The notes: generated from the letters alone by a model not told the origin. DNA of 64,000 bases from an uncultured Eubacteriales bacterium (GCA_949288175.1 CASEIV010000001.1:1-64000), one strand, 5' to 3'; numbered from the stretch's first letter, positions 16,490-25,417 are shown. A program made the numbers and translations.

Positions 16490-18166
16490 TTAAATATAAT
16501 CAAAATCAATATTGACATTTCCTCTACTTATAGCATCGTTGCGTATTTTTCTAGAACTAAAGAAATTTTCATAGCTAGAAAAATCTAGTTGTGGTAAAGG
16601 ATCATTCGGATCAGGTATATAGGCTTTAGGATTCTGGAAGGTGTGCTCGAAAACCTGATAGATTTTGGCAACAAAAGGTTCAACCCTGTTTTTTGCAACT
16701 TTAGCAGTTATGATATATTTTCCTAATAAGTCAGGTAATGACACATCAGGATTATATAAAAGTTTTTCCAAAATTTCAGTAGAAGAGTCAAAAGCTTCTG
16801 GATCTTTTTCTAATATATGACGTAATATAGGATTTTTTGACCATTTTTTCATTTTATCTTTTTTATAAGTATCATGACTAGTTATTAAAGGTGTATTAGT
16901 AGAATTGATATCTGGTTTGTTTTCACAATCCTTTTCCATTTCTAAATCACGTATTTGTGTTTCCAAAGAATATCCAATTTTTTGATAGAAATAGGAATCG
17001 TGTAAAGATTTATATTTGGATTCTTCTTTTGGGGTTTTTACATAGTCTTTCGAACGTGTCCAAATTCTTGTTATGCCAATGTGATCATAATAATCATACA
17101 TAGCATCTCGAATATCATAAAGAGCTTTTTCTGTATATTCGCTATCAAATTTTTTCAATTTAAGATTTGCTCCGTTGCGTAAAAGTTCACTTAAATTAAG
17201 AATATTCGTGTTATCTTCACAGTATTTATTTGAGGTGGAGGCATTCGTTTGATGTGTAATTACCATAGTATCACCAGTTTCAGGATCTGTAAAAGTAGAA
17301 ACAATATTAAATTGTTCTTCATCATTAATAACAAGTACATCTTGAAACAAGGTAAGTTTGTCATCAGGTGTTTTAGAAGCATTATCAAAAGTTCTTTTTT
17401 TGGCAGTAAGTTCATTTGGATACAATAGATGATGTTCTCTAATTTTTTTGCGTTTACCATTGATAATAGCATATCGATATCCATCATCTTCATCTAAAGT
17501 AACTTCATCAGATGGAACTTGAATAGCAGAAGAAATAGGGATAGCATTTCCTTGTTCATCTAAAATTTCTAATTGTCCATCTGGATTACTTCTTATAGAT
17601 TGAATATTGAAATCAACATCATTGACAACAATACGATTGGCAAATGTATCTTCAGTTCTACCTAGTCGAATGACAAGGTCTTCTTTTTCCTCAGGAGTTA
17701 ATTGCTCAAATAAATCTCTAAAACCTTTAAGTGTACCCTTTTCTGAAGATGTGTTTTCAATCATATTTTTTATTTCAAAAAATCTTTCTATTTTTGGTGG
17801 TGTTTCTTTTAAGAAAAATTTAAAATATTTTTCTATATTTTTACTTCTTTGTTCTTGAAGAGCTTTTATTTCATTTTCATCTGTAGGATATTGATCAGGG
17901 AAAAGTTTCTCAATACTTTCAGCCATAGTTCTATAAGATTTTATCAAAAAACTTCTTTTAGATTTTATTCTACCTTTAAAAGAAAAATTGATATTAGGTA
18001 ATCGTTCACATAGTTCTTCATGTAAATGAACCATTAAATCTTCTAAAAAAGGGGCATATTCATCATAATATCTTGTATGTCTTCTAAAAAATAAATAGGG
18101 GTTAATGTCTGGATGAATATATGCACACCAGTTTATAAAATCTTGTTCAATTTTTGGGATTTCCAT
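16490..18166 (-). CDS. RelA/SpoT-like nucleotidyltransferase-domain protein with large insertion
   Basis: The 558-aa protein has no membrane segment. Motifs match the (p)ppGpp synthetase fold in order: GRIKSKRSF (about 65-73, compare RVKSPxS), TEDTFANRIVV (171-181, compare DxxGxRI), DYVKTPKEESKYKSLH (374-389, compare NGYxSLH with the stacking Tyr), and LETQIRDLEME (401-411, compare EIQIRTxxM). Between the second and third motifs lie about 155 extra residues (185-340) not usual in RelA/SpoT. No HD hydrolase, TGS or ACT domain is visible. AAGGAG precedes the ATG. It stands alone and converges on trmR. It could be an alarmone synthetase or a toxin-type relative; activity is not certain. Confidence 0.6.
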   Translation of the reverse strand: MEIPKIEQDFINWCAYIHPDINPYLFFRRHTRYYDEYAPFLEDLMVHLHEELCERLPNINFSFKGRIKSKRSFLIKSYRTMAESIEKLFPDQYPTDENEIKALQEQRSKNIEKYFKFFLKETPPKIERFFEIKNMIENTSSEKGTLKGFRDLFEQLTPEEKEDLVIRLGRTEDTFANRIVVNDVDFNIQSIRSNPDGQLEILDEQGNAIPISSAIQVPSDEVTLDEDDGYRYAIINGKRKKIREHHLLYPNELTAKKRTFDNASKTPDDKLTLFQDVLVINDEEQFNIVSTFTDPETGDTMVITHQTNASTSNKYCEDNTNILNLSELLRNGANLKLKKFDSEYTEKALYDIRDAMYDYYDHIGITRIWTRSKDYVKTPKEESKYKSLHDSYFYQKIGYSLETQIRDLEMEKDCENKPDINSTNTPLITSHDTYKKDKMKKWSKNPILRHILEKDPEAFDSSTEILEKLLYNPDVSLPDLLGKYIITAKVAKNRVEPFVAKIYQVFEHTFQNPKAYIPDPNDPLPQLDFSSYENFFSSRKIRNDAISRGNVNIDFDYI

Positions 18167-18439
18167 AATACAAAACTCCTTATATAATATTTGTTTTACT
18201 AATAAAAAACCATTTAGTTATGTATTCTAAGACTTTTTTCAATAGTAAGTGTATCAAAAAAAAAAGAAAATAGCAATAAAAATAGAATAAGTTTGCAAGA
18301 TAATAAAAATAAGTTTGATAACAAAAATAATGTATAAAAAAGTATATTTTCTCATATTTTATACAATTTTTCTATAAACTATAGAATAATTTTCTATTTT
18401 ATATTATAATAATATAAAAAAAGAAAGGGGAATTTAAAA

Positions 18440-19114
18440 ATGAAAAAGAAAGTTTTAATGATTATAGCAATTATAGCAATCATAGCAGTGTTAGGAATTG
18501 CTGTATTTATGTTGACAACTCGTGGAGATAACAAGGATAATGCAAAACCAAATAATGATGGAGAAAATGTGGTGGCAACTGAAGAAGTAAAGGCAATAGA
18601 TAATAATGATAATTATTTTATAAAAATAAAAGGAGAAGAATTTAAGGTAGGAGATAAAATTTCAGATATATCAAAAGTTGGACTTAAACAGGATCCAGAT
18701 GTATTGAATGAAACAGTTCCTAAAAATAAGTATATGATTGGAGCTGGAACAATATATGATTCTAATGATGAAGATGTATGTGATATAACTCCATATAATC
18801 CAACTGATTCAGATATAACTATAGCAGATGCTGTTATTGGTGGGTTTGAAGTAGGAAGCTTTGAATATGATAGCATTTCAGAGGAAGCATTAGCACTAGA
18901 TGTAGAAGTAGCAGGAGGAATCAAACTAGGTTCATCATATGAGGATATTGTAAAAGTATTTGGAGAAACAGATAAAATATATAAATCAGAAAGCTTAGCA
19001 TATACACAGTATACCTATGAGTCTGAAGAAGTGTATAGAAGTTATAAATTTGCTGTTGATAAAGATGGAAAAGTATCTAGAATAGAATGGCAAAATTTAG
19101 TTTTTGATGAGTAA
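18440..19114 (+). CDS. Membrane-anchored extracytoplasmic protein, SmpA/OmlA-like C-terminus
   Basis: The 224-aa product has a basic N-terminus and one hydrophobic helix (about 5-25), then a polar Asn/Asp-rich linker and a soluble domain. The last 65 residues (GIKLGSSYEDIVKVFGETDK through DKDGKVSRIEWQNL) follow the pattern of SmpA/OmlA/BLIP-like folds: a GxxxxDVxxxFG helix, aromatic strands and a DGKV turn. No lipobox cysteine is present. AAAGGGGAA lies before the ATG and TATAAT (18405-18410) upstream. Function unknown. Confidence 0.6.
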   Translation: MKKKVLMIIAIIAIIAVLGIAVFMLTTRGDNKDNAKPNNDGENVVATEEVKAIDNNDNYFIKIKGEEFKVGDKISDISKVGLKQDPDVLNETVPKNKYMIGAGTIYDSNDEDVCDITPYNPTDSDITIADAVIGGFEVGSFEYDSISEEALALDVEVAGGIKLGSSYEDIVKVFGETDKIYKSESLAYTQYTYESEEVYRSYKFAVDKDGKVSRIEWQNLVFDE

Positions 19115-19177
19115 TTAAAGAAGATAAAAGTTGTTAGATAAAAACTATAAATTTCATTCTTCAAATGAATATATTAT

Positions 19178-19216
19178 TAAATAGAAACTGCTTAAAGGAG
19201 TAGTTTCTATTTTTAT
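19178..19216 (+). terminator. Terminator after the SmpA-like gene
   Basis: ATAGAAACTGCT pairs with AGTAGTTTCTAT (one mismatch) around TAAAGG and is followed by TTTTTATC. Confidence 0.75.
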
Positions 19217-19273
19217 CTTTTATAGAAGTCTATGTTTTTTATTTCCTAATTTTTTTAATAATCCAATACAAGA

Positions 19274-19302
19274 TTGACATAAGAAATTTTAGACTATATA
19301 AT
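19274..19302 (+). promoter_or_regulatory. Consensus sigma-A promoter of trhP
   Basis: TTGACA (19274-19279), 17-base spacer, TATAAT (19297-19302), 65 bases before the gene start. Confidence 0.85.
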
Positions 19303-19367
19303 AATTGTGGTATGGAAAACCATAATGATATACAAATATAAATTGATCATGAAAGGAAAATAGAATA

Positions 19368-20600
19368 ATGAAAAAAGTAGAATTATTAGCACCAGCAGGT
19401 TCTTATGAAAAAGCAAAAATTGCCTTTTTGTATGGAGCAGATGCCGTATATTGTGGGACATCATCACTATCTTTAAGAACAAGAGCTGATATGAAAGATG
19501 ATGATTTAGAAAAAACAATTAAATATGCACATAGTATTGGAAAAAAAGTGTATGTTACTTTAAATATTTTTGCTTGGGATGAAAAATATGAAGAAATTAT
19601 AGAGATGGCAAAAAAATTAGAAGTATTAAATCCAGATGGAATCATTGCAGCAGATGGAGGGGTTATAGAAATATTAAAACAATATGCACCAAGTGTAGCA
19701 ATTAATGTGAGTACACAAGCCAATATTGTAAGTTTACATGCTGCAAACTTTTGGTATCATAATGGAGCTAAAAGAATGATTATGGCAAGAGAAATGAATA
19801 AAGAACAGTTAAGATATATCATGGAAAACAAACCAGAAGGAATGGAAATTGAAATATTTATTCATGGAGCCATTTGCTTTGCTTTTTCAGGAAGATGTTT
19901 CTTAAGTGATTTTATGTCATGTAGAAGTGCAAATTTAGGAGATTGTGCACAAAGTTGTCGATGGTCATATAATTTGTATGCTGAAGAAAAAAATAATCCA
20001 GGAGAATTGATGCCTATTGAAACCAGTGAATATGGAACAAGCATTTTTTCTTCAAAAGATTTGTGTTTAATCAAAGAAATACCAGAAATTATCGATATGG
20101 GTGTTGATAGTTTAAAAATAGAAGGAAGATTAAAAACAGAATATTATTTAGCAAGTGTGATAGGTGCATATAGAAATGCAATCGATGACTATGAAAAAGA
20201 CCCTGAGCATTATGACTATACAAAATATTTAAAAGAATTGGAAAAAGTAAAAACAAGAGGATTAACCACATTTTATTTTAATGATAGAAATAATAAAGAT
20301 ATACAAGAATATGGAGGTAGACAATATAACGAAAAATATGAATTTGGTGGAAAAGTAGTAGAATATGATGAAGAAAAATCTGTTATTGAGATAAAAAATA
20401 AACTTCAAGTGGGAGATAGAATGGAAATTTTAATTCCATATCAATTAGAACCTGTACAATTCACAATTGATAACTTATGGGATTATGATACAAAAGAAGA
20501 AATTCAAGCTGTTAGTCCAGGGGTAAAAGGACAAAAGGTATTCATGAAATTACCAATTAAATGTGAAAAAGATTGGATTATGAGAAGAGAAAAATCATGA
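19368..20600 (+). CDS. trhP: Peptidase U32 family protein, probable tRNA hydroxylation protein TrhP
   Basis: U32 proteins of this branch form 5-hydroxyuridine at tRNA position 34, the step before TrmR. The 410-aa product opens with the family signature ELLAPAGSYEKAKIAFLYGADAVYCG, contains NVSTQANIVS and the EIFIHGAICFAFSGRCFLS block, and has the cysteine cluster CRSANLGDCAQSC expected of the family's iron-sulphur site. DSLKIEGRLKTEYY follows and the C-terminal barrel is present. In Bacillus trmR and two U32 genes form one operon; here trmR lies 3 kb upstream. AAAGGAAAA precedes the ATG. Confidence 0.87.
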   Translation: MKKVELLAPAGSYEKAKIAFLYGADAVYCGTSSLSLRTRADMKDDDLEKTIKYAHSIGKKVYVTLNIFAWDEKYEEIIEMAKKLEVLNPDGIIAADGGVIEILKQYAPSVAINVSTQANIVSLHAANFWYHNGAKRMIMAREMNKEQLRYIMENKPEGMEIEIFIHGAICFAFSGRCFLSDFMSCRSANLGDCAQSCRWSYNLYAEEKNNPGELMPIETSEYGTSIFSSKDLCLIKEIPEIIDMGVDSLKIEGRLKTEYYLASVIGAYRNAIDDYEKDPEHYDYTKYLKELEKVKTRGLTTFYFNDRNNKDIQEYGGRQYNEKYEFGGKVVEYDEEKSVIEIKNKLQVGDRMEILIPYQLEPVQFTIDNLWDYDTKEEIQAVSPGVKGQKVFMKLPIKCEKDWIMRREKS

Positions 20601-20625
20601 TATGAAAAATAAGATATGTAAATAA

Positions 20626-20651
20626 AAATGAGGGCATAAATGCCCTCATTT
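20626..20651. terminator. Strong hairpin between convergent trhP and the 20.8-kb gene
   Basis: AAATGAGGGCA (20626-20636) pairs with TGCCCTCATTT (20641-20651). On the minus strand the stem is followed by TTTATTT, so it suits the leftward gene best. A second imperfect stem (TGCTGCCAGA with TCTGGTAGCA, about 20665-20690) lies beside it. The rest of 20690-20802 shows nothing codable that I can support. Confidence 0.75.
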
Positions 20652-20802
20652 AAAAAAATCCTCCCTGCTGCCAGACTAAACTCTGGTAGCAACAAATATC
20701 ACGAAATGTCAACAACAAAATCGATAGGATATCCAGTAGTAACAGGGGATTCACGTCATTTTATGAAAATATCCGAACTTTTTTATCCAATAACAGTATT
20801 TT

Positions 20803-21195
20803 TTAAAGTATCTTTCCTTCTTTTGATGGGTTAATAAATATTCTTACAAAATCACCATTTTTTAAACCTTTTGCATCAAAGTCAGACTTTTTCATATTAA
20901 TATCTGCATATTGACATTGATTAATTGTAGCATTTTGGATAATCGTATTATACCATAATACTTTTAAAGCTACTTTATTTTTACCTTTAACATTTACTTC
21001 TGCAATCATACCACGTTGAGTCCAAGTATGTTTTTTTACATCAAAATCTTCAACTTGATTATCTTCTAGATTTCTTTTTTGTTCTTCTGTTAAATTCGAA
21101 AGCAAATTGTCCAAAATTTGATTTTCTTTTTTTGCCCATACCATTAAAATAACGGTAAATATTGCTATAACTAAAATCGCAATTAAATATCCCAT
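20803..21195 (-). CDS. Small membrane-anchored hypothetical protein (130 aa)
   Basis: The product begins with a single transmembrane helix (MGYLIAILVIAIFTVILMVWA), then a charged helical linker (DNLLSNLTEEQKRNLEDN) and a C-terminal beta-rich domain. I do not recognise the family. The ATG at 21195 is chosen because AGGAGG lies 9 bases upstream and a good promoter lies just beyond it; the open frame to 21366 would run through that promoter. It is convergent with trhP. Confidence 0.7.
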   Translation of the reverse strand: MGYLIAILVIAIFTVILMVWAKKENQILDNLLSNLTEEQKRNLEDNQVEDFDVKKHTWTQRGMIAEVNVKGKNKVALKVLWYNTIIQNATINQCQYADINMKKSDFDAKGLKNGDFVRIFINPSKEGKIL

Positions 21196-21250
21196 TAATC
21201 TATACCTCCTATTTTCAAGATAAACTAGTAAATTACTATGATTCAAAATG

Positions 21251-21278
21251 ATTATACCATACTTTTGAAATTTATCAA
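21251..21278 (-). promoter_or_regulatory. Promoter of the 130-aa membrane protein gene
   Basis: On the minus strand, TTGATA (21278-21273) and TATAAT (21256-21251) are separated by 16 bases, 55 bases before the start codon. Confidence 0.6.
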
Positions 21279-21450
21279 TAGCTCTTTTTTTTCGTAGAAT
21301 CAGATAGGATAATATCAGTATAATCAATAATATTAAAAAATATGACAGTATTGGAAAAGTGTCCACAATTTTTTTTATGAATATAATACATTAAAGCAAG
21401 TAATACTATCATCAGATATGAAGTTTACAAAAAAGAGAGGAGAAATGTTC

Positions 21451-22491
21451 ATGAAAAAACATACAATAATTGGAAATACACCTATGATAAATATTACATA
21501 TAGATACAAAGGAAAAGAAAACAATATATATGCAAAATTAGAAATGTTTAATGTAACAGGTAGTATCAAGGACAGGGTAGCTTATTATATTATAAAAAAT
21601 GCGAAAGAAAGAAGAATATTAAAAGATAATATGCCAATAATAGAAGCAACGAGTGGAAATACAGGAATTTCCTTATCTGCTTTAGGAGCATATTATAAAC
21701 ATCCTGTATATATTTTTATGCCAGATTGGGCAAGTAAAGAAAGAATTGAACTAATGAAATTATATGGTGCCAATATAACATTAATATCAAAAGAAGAAGG
21801 GGGATTCATAAAATGCGTAGAAGAAGCTAAAAAATTAGCTAAGGAGTTAAATGGATTTTTAGCAAATCAATTTGAAAATGAAGATAATATATTGGCACAT
21901 TATGAAACAACGGGAAAAGAAATTTTAGAACAATTGAAAGAAAAGAAAATTGGTGGATTTGTTTCTGGAGTAGGAACAGGAGGAACATTAATGGGAATAG
22001 GAAAACGTTTGAAAGAAACAGACAATCAGATAAAAATATATGCATTAGAACCAGAAAAAATGCCAATGTTGTCAAATGGTAAGATATTAGGGCAGCATAA
22101 GATAGAAGGCATTGGGGATGATTTTATACCAGATATATTTAAAAGAAATGAAAATATCATTGAAAAAGATATTATATTAATTAACGATGAGGATGCTATC
22201 AATATGGCAAGAAGATTATCAAAAGAACTAGGATTAGGTGTAGGGATTTCATCAGGAGCAAATTTTATAGGAGCTGTATTGGCACAAGAAAAACTGGAAG
22301 AAAATGTGGAAGGAAAAGTAGAAGGGAATGAAGAGAATGTTTTAGAAGAAAATAATAAGGAAAGTATTGTTACGGTTTTTGTAGATGATAATAAAAAATA
22401 TTTATCTACAGACTTAGTAAACAATATGAAAAACAACAAATATTTTATGAGTAATAATGTAGAATTGTTAAACTATGAGGAAATAATATAA
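21451..22491 (+). CDS. cysK: PLP-dependent cysteine synthase family protein
   Basis: Enzymes of this fold-type II family make cysteine from O-acetylserine and sulphide, or related products. The 346-aa product has GNTPM near the N-terminus, the PLP lysine in NVTGSIKDRVAYY, the substrate loop EATSGNTGISLS, and the phosphate-binding glycines SGVGTGGTLMGIG. Near the C-terminus, GISSGANF is followed by a Glu/Asn-rich insertion (about residues 285-310) not usual in CysK. The ATG at 21451 has GAGAGGAGA about 8 bases upstream and is preferred to 21418. It is monocistronic, so the exact substrate is unproven. Confidence 0.85.
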   Translation: MKKHTIIGNTPMINITYRYKGKENNIYAKLEMFNVTGSIKDRVAYYIIKNAKERRILKDNMPIIEATSGNTGISLSALGAYYKHPVYIFMPDWASKERIELMKLYGANITLISKEEGGFIKCVEEAKKLAKELNGFLANQFENEDNILAHYETTGKEILEQLKEKKIGGFVSGVGTGGTLMGIGKRLKETDNQIKIYALEPEKMPMLSNGKILGQHKIEGIGDDFIPDIFKRNENIIEKDIILINDEDAINMARRLSKELGLGVGISSGANFIGAVLAQEKLEENVEGKVEGNEENVLEENNKESIVTVFVDDNKKYLSTDLVNNMKNNKYFMSNNVELLNYEEII

Positions 22492-22512
22492 AATTATCAA
22501 AAAGATATAGTA

Positions 22513-22557
22513 AAATCACGGTATTTGTAATTTACAAAAGTAATACCGTGATTTTTA
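22513..22557. terminator. Terminator between cysK and sigK
   Basis: AAATCACGGTATT (22513-22525) pairs exactly with AATACCGTGATTT (22542-22554), followed by a T-run. Two convergent genes flank it. Confidence 0.85.
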
Positions 22558-22611
22558 TTGGTTTAGACAACAAGATTCTTTTATTATAATTCTTAAAAAA
22601 GGAAGTTAAAG

Positions 22612-23322
22612 TTAATTTTTAAATTCTTTAGACAATTTTCCAATTGCTTTCGTTTCAATTCTAGAAACATAGGAACGAGAAATACCCATCATTTTCGCAA
22701 TTTCATGTTGTGTTTTTGGTTTATGACCACCAAGACCAAAGCGAAGTTCTAAGATTGTTTTTTCTCTATCTTTTAAAATAGATTTCATTTTTTCATATAA
22801 TAATTTAATTTTCATTTTAATATCGACTGTATCTTCAATATTTCTTTCATCATTTTCTAATATTTCTTGTAAAGTAATGACATTATCATCTTTATCTTTT
22901 CCAATTGGTTCATTTAAATACACTTCAGCACCTAATTTTTTTGTGGCTCGTAAATGCATTAAAATTTCATTATCAATACATCTAGAAACATATGTAGAAA
23001 GTTTGGAGCCTTTATCAATGTTAAAGCTATTAATTCCTTTAATTAAACCAATGGTACCAATTGAAATTAAATCATCTTGCTCAACATTTGTAGTTGAATA
23101 TTTTTTGGTAATATGGGCGACCAACCTTAGATTTCTTTCAATTAAAATGTTTCTTGCTTCTTCATCACCATTTTTCATTTGTTCTAAATACATTTTTTCT
23201 TCTTCAGAAGTTAACGGTTCGGGAAATATATTACTACTAGATATATATCCTACTAAAAAGACTGAAGATTTTAGAAATTCAATAAATCCTAAAATACCAG
23301 ACATACAAAGTGCAGAAAACAT
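22612..23322 (-). CDS. sigK: RNA polymerase sporulation sigma factor SigK
   Basis: Sigma-K directs late mother-cell transcription during sporulation. The 236-aa product has the typical SigK N-terminus (FLVGYISSSNIFPEPLTSEE, with a short hydrophobic pro-like region MFSALCMSGILGFIEFLKS). Region 2 follows with RNILIERNLRLVAHITKKY and DLISIGTIGLIKGINSF, and region 4 has the helix-turn-helix TQHEIAKMMGISRSYVSRIE. GGAGGTG lies 6 bases before the ATG at 23322. The gene is continuous, with no skin-type prophage splitting it as in Bacillus subtilis. Two 31-bp palindromes lie directly upstream of the ribosome binding site. Confidence 0.93.
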   Translation of the reverse strand: MFSALCMSGILGFIEFLKSSVFLVGYISSSNIFPEPLTSEEEKMYLEQMKNGDEEARNILIERNLRLVAHITKKYSTTNVEQDDLISIGTIGLIKGINSFNIDKGSKLSTYVSRCIDNEILMHLRATKKLGAEVYLNEPIGKDKDDNVITLQEILENDERNIEDTVDIKMKIKLLYEKMKSILKDREKTILELRFGLGGHKPKTQHEIAKMMGISRSYVSRIETKAIGKLSKEFKN

Positions 23323-23336
23323 ATAGGCACCTCCAA

Positions 23337-23408
23337 TGTCGCATTGGGATCGTTTGTTAATGCGACATAAATTTTTTTGTCGCATTGGAATCGTTTGTCT
23401 ATGCGACA
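23337..23408. repeat. Two copies of the 31-bp palindromic repeat upstream of sigK
   Basis: Copies at 23337-23367 (loop TGGGATCGTTTGTTA) and 23378-23408 (loop TGGAATCGTTTGTCT) both have intact TGTCGCAT/ATGCGACA stems, separated by ten bases. They would lie in the sigK leader RNA. Confidence 0.9.
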
Positions 23409-23619
23409 TTTAGAGTTATATAAAAACTCGCATAACAAATTATATGTTTGAGAACAATAAAAGTGCCTGACCATTAGAAATTTATGATTAATGAATTAAA
23501 AAAATGTTTAGGTAATTACTAAAAAATATTTTTTTAATGAATGAAACGAAAAGAAATTCATAAAATAAGAAGAGAAATCGCAAGACTTTCCAGATGCATT
23601 TTTTATAAGGAGTATATTT

Positions 23620-24498
23620 ATGAATGGATTTTTAAATATAGTAAAAGGAATTTTTATTGGTGCTGGTGCAATCGTACCAGGTGTTAGTAGTGGTGTACTA
23701 TGTGTGATTTTTGGTATTTATGAAAAATTATTAGATGCTGTTTTGAACTTTTTTAAAAACATAAAACACAATCTAAAGTTTTTATTTCCGATTGGTTTAG
23801 GTGTTGGAATAGGAGTATTATTGTTTAGTAATATATTGAATTACTTGTTATATGAATTTCCTATTCAAACCAAATCTATATTTATTGGATTAATCGTTGG
23901 AACAATTCCTTCCTTGATAAAAGAAGTGAATGAAAAAGAGACATTTAAACCACAATATGTACTTTATTTGTTAATAACATTAGCAATAGGAATCATAACC
24001 GTAGTGTTGGAAAATAGAATGCATATAACAAACAATATAGACGGTATAAGTATCATGTATTTGGTTATGTGTGGAGCCATTATGTCTGTAGGAATTGTTG
24101 TACCAGGTGTTAGTAGTACTATTATTTTAATGTTATTAGGTGTATATTCTGTGTACTTACAATCTGTTGCAAATCTATATTTACCTGTATTAATTCCTCT
24201 CGGAATTGGATTAATATTAGGCAGTATCATTGTGATGAAATTAACCAAAAAATTGTTAGAAAAATTTTATGCGCAAACTTTTTACAGTATTATCGGTTTT
24301 ACGATTGGTTCTGTATTTGTGCTTTTACCACAAGGAATGACATTGATAGAAGTAATTTTATGTGTGTTGTGTATCATTTTAGGAGTATATATATCCCATA
24401 TCCCCAATACGATTAAAAACTTTAAATCTTCTAAAATGTTTAAAACAGTTAAGGTATTAAATAAAATGCATTCCCAATCGAAGACTCAAAAAGATTAA
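23620..24498 (+). CDS. popT: DUF368 polyprenyl-phosphate transporter (PopT)
   Basis: DUF368 proteins (PopT) have been shown to recycle undecaprenyl phosphate across the cytoplasmic membrane for cell-wall synthesis. The 292-aa product has about eight hydrophobic segments and the two characteristic half-repeats: GAGAIVPGVSSGVLCVIFG near residue 12 and SVGIVVPGVSSTIILMLLG near 158. Length and duplicated PGVSS motifs are diagnostic. AAGGAG precedes the ATG. A MITE-like element follows the gene. Confidence 0.9.
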   Translation: MNGFLNIVKGIFIGAGAIVPGVSSGVLCVIFGIYEKLLDAVLNFFKNIKHNLKFLFPIGLGVGIGVLLFSNILNYLLYEFPIQTKSIFIGLIVGTIPSLIKEVNEKETFKPQYVLYLLITLAIGIITVVLENRMHITNNIDGISIMYLVMCGAIMSVGIVVPGVSSTIILMLLGVYSVYLQSVANLYLPVLIPLGIGLILGSIIVMKLTKKLLEKFYAQTFYSIIGFTIGSVFVLLPQGMTLIEVILCVLCIILGVYISHIPNTIKNFKSSKMFKTVKVLNKMHSQSKTQKD

Positions 24499-24530
24499 GA
24501 GGAGAAATCGGAGACCAACAAATCGGGAAA

Positions 24531-24824
24531 TCGGGGACGGACTCATTTTTCCCTTTTTAGAAAATTAGTTACAAAAAAATATAGAATATAAAAAAATGAA
24601 ACGATTTTGCGTATCTAAATTTGAATTTAGAAATTATTAAAGAAAGCAGTGAGGGATGTTCATTTTGCTTATTAGAATAATAAGCAATAATGAAAGAGGC
24701 TCACTGTTTTCTTTTAGAATTTCTATGAAAATTTAGCTTATACAAAATCGTGTAATGACTTTATATTCTATATTTTTTAAGTATATCAATTCAAAAAAAG
24801 GGAAAAATGAGTCCGTCCCCGATT
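24531..24824. repeat. MITE-like element, long copy (element 2)
   Basis: The ends (24531-24558 and 24796-24824) are inverted repeats sharing GGGGACGGACTCATTTTTCCC. A second inverted pair lies inside (TATAGAATATAAA near 24580 with its complement near 24760). A third stem, AAAGAAAGCAGTGAG with CTCACTGTTTTCTTT (about 24640-24715), forms the core and is missing from the copy at 2924-3147. No ORF lies inside. Confidence 0.8.
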
Positions 24825-24856
24825 TCTCGATTTGTTGGTTCCCAATTTCCGTTGTC

Positions 24857-25366
24857 AGTCAACCTATTTCGGTGAGTTGTAAAAGTAACTTCCAAAAGAA
24901 AAAGTAAATTCCAAATGTAAGAGAAACAGCCATTTTCTATATAAAAAATTGCATAAAAAATATATTAAAGTGGTAAAAAAGTGTAAAATTAACATCTATT
25001 TACGAAAAAAAGCACAACACAAACAAGCAAAAAGTTAATAGTTCTCAAAATGTGTAAGACTAAAATCTATTTGCTTAAAAACTTATGAAATTAATCAAAC
25101 ACAGTATATCACACATTTTTTCATTTGTTAAGGTGTTAATCGATATTCATGCGATTAACACCACATACCATTATAAAGATATAGCTATTGTCAATTACAG
25201 AAATAGCATAAAGCAGTTATTTCAAGGAGTAAATGCATTTTATATATTTCTTTCATTGACAATAAAGTGGAAGTTATCCTTACAATAATTGTTAGTGTAA
25301 TATTAAATTCCATTATTATATATTATAAATGGAAATTACTTTTTCAATTTACAGTCAACCTATTTC
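24857..25366. repeat. Long non-coding gap with an IR-bounded segment before the gltX operon
   Basis: This gap of over 500 bases has no supported gene. GAAAAAGTAAATTCCA (24899-24914) and TGGAAATTACTTTTTC (25330-25345) are inverted copies with one mismatch. CAGTCAACCTATTTC occurs twice in direct orientation (24857-24871 and 25352-25366). A perfect 11-bp stem with a 9-base loop lies at 25132-25162. Two similar direct segments (about 24981 and 25052) share GTGTAA and ATCTATTT. It resembles a decayed mobile element. Confidence 0.45.
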
Positions 25367-25388
25367 CTTTAAAACTCAAGAAAAAGAC

Positions 25389-25417
25389 TTGTGAAATCCT
25401 TGAAGATGTAGTATAAT
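25389..25417 (+). promoter_or_regulatory. Promoter of the 85-aa ORF/gltX operon
   Basis: TTGTGA (25389-25394), 17-base spacer and TATAAT (25412-25417), 39 bases before the first gene. No T-box-like leader is present between promoter and start. Confidence 0.65.

Noticed and set aside
20640..20834. Open frame of 64 codons on the plus strand after trhP
   Set aside because: It runs through two hairpins, has no ribosome binding site and overlaps the end of the opposite-strand gene.
25085..25288. Open frame of 67 codons upstream of the gltX operon
   Set aside because: It contains the perfect 11-bp hairpin, lacks a Shine-Dalgarno and has low-complexity composition.
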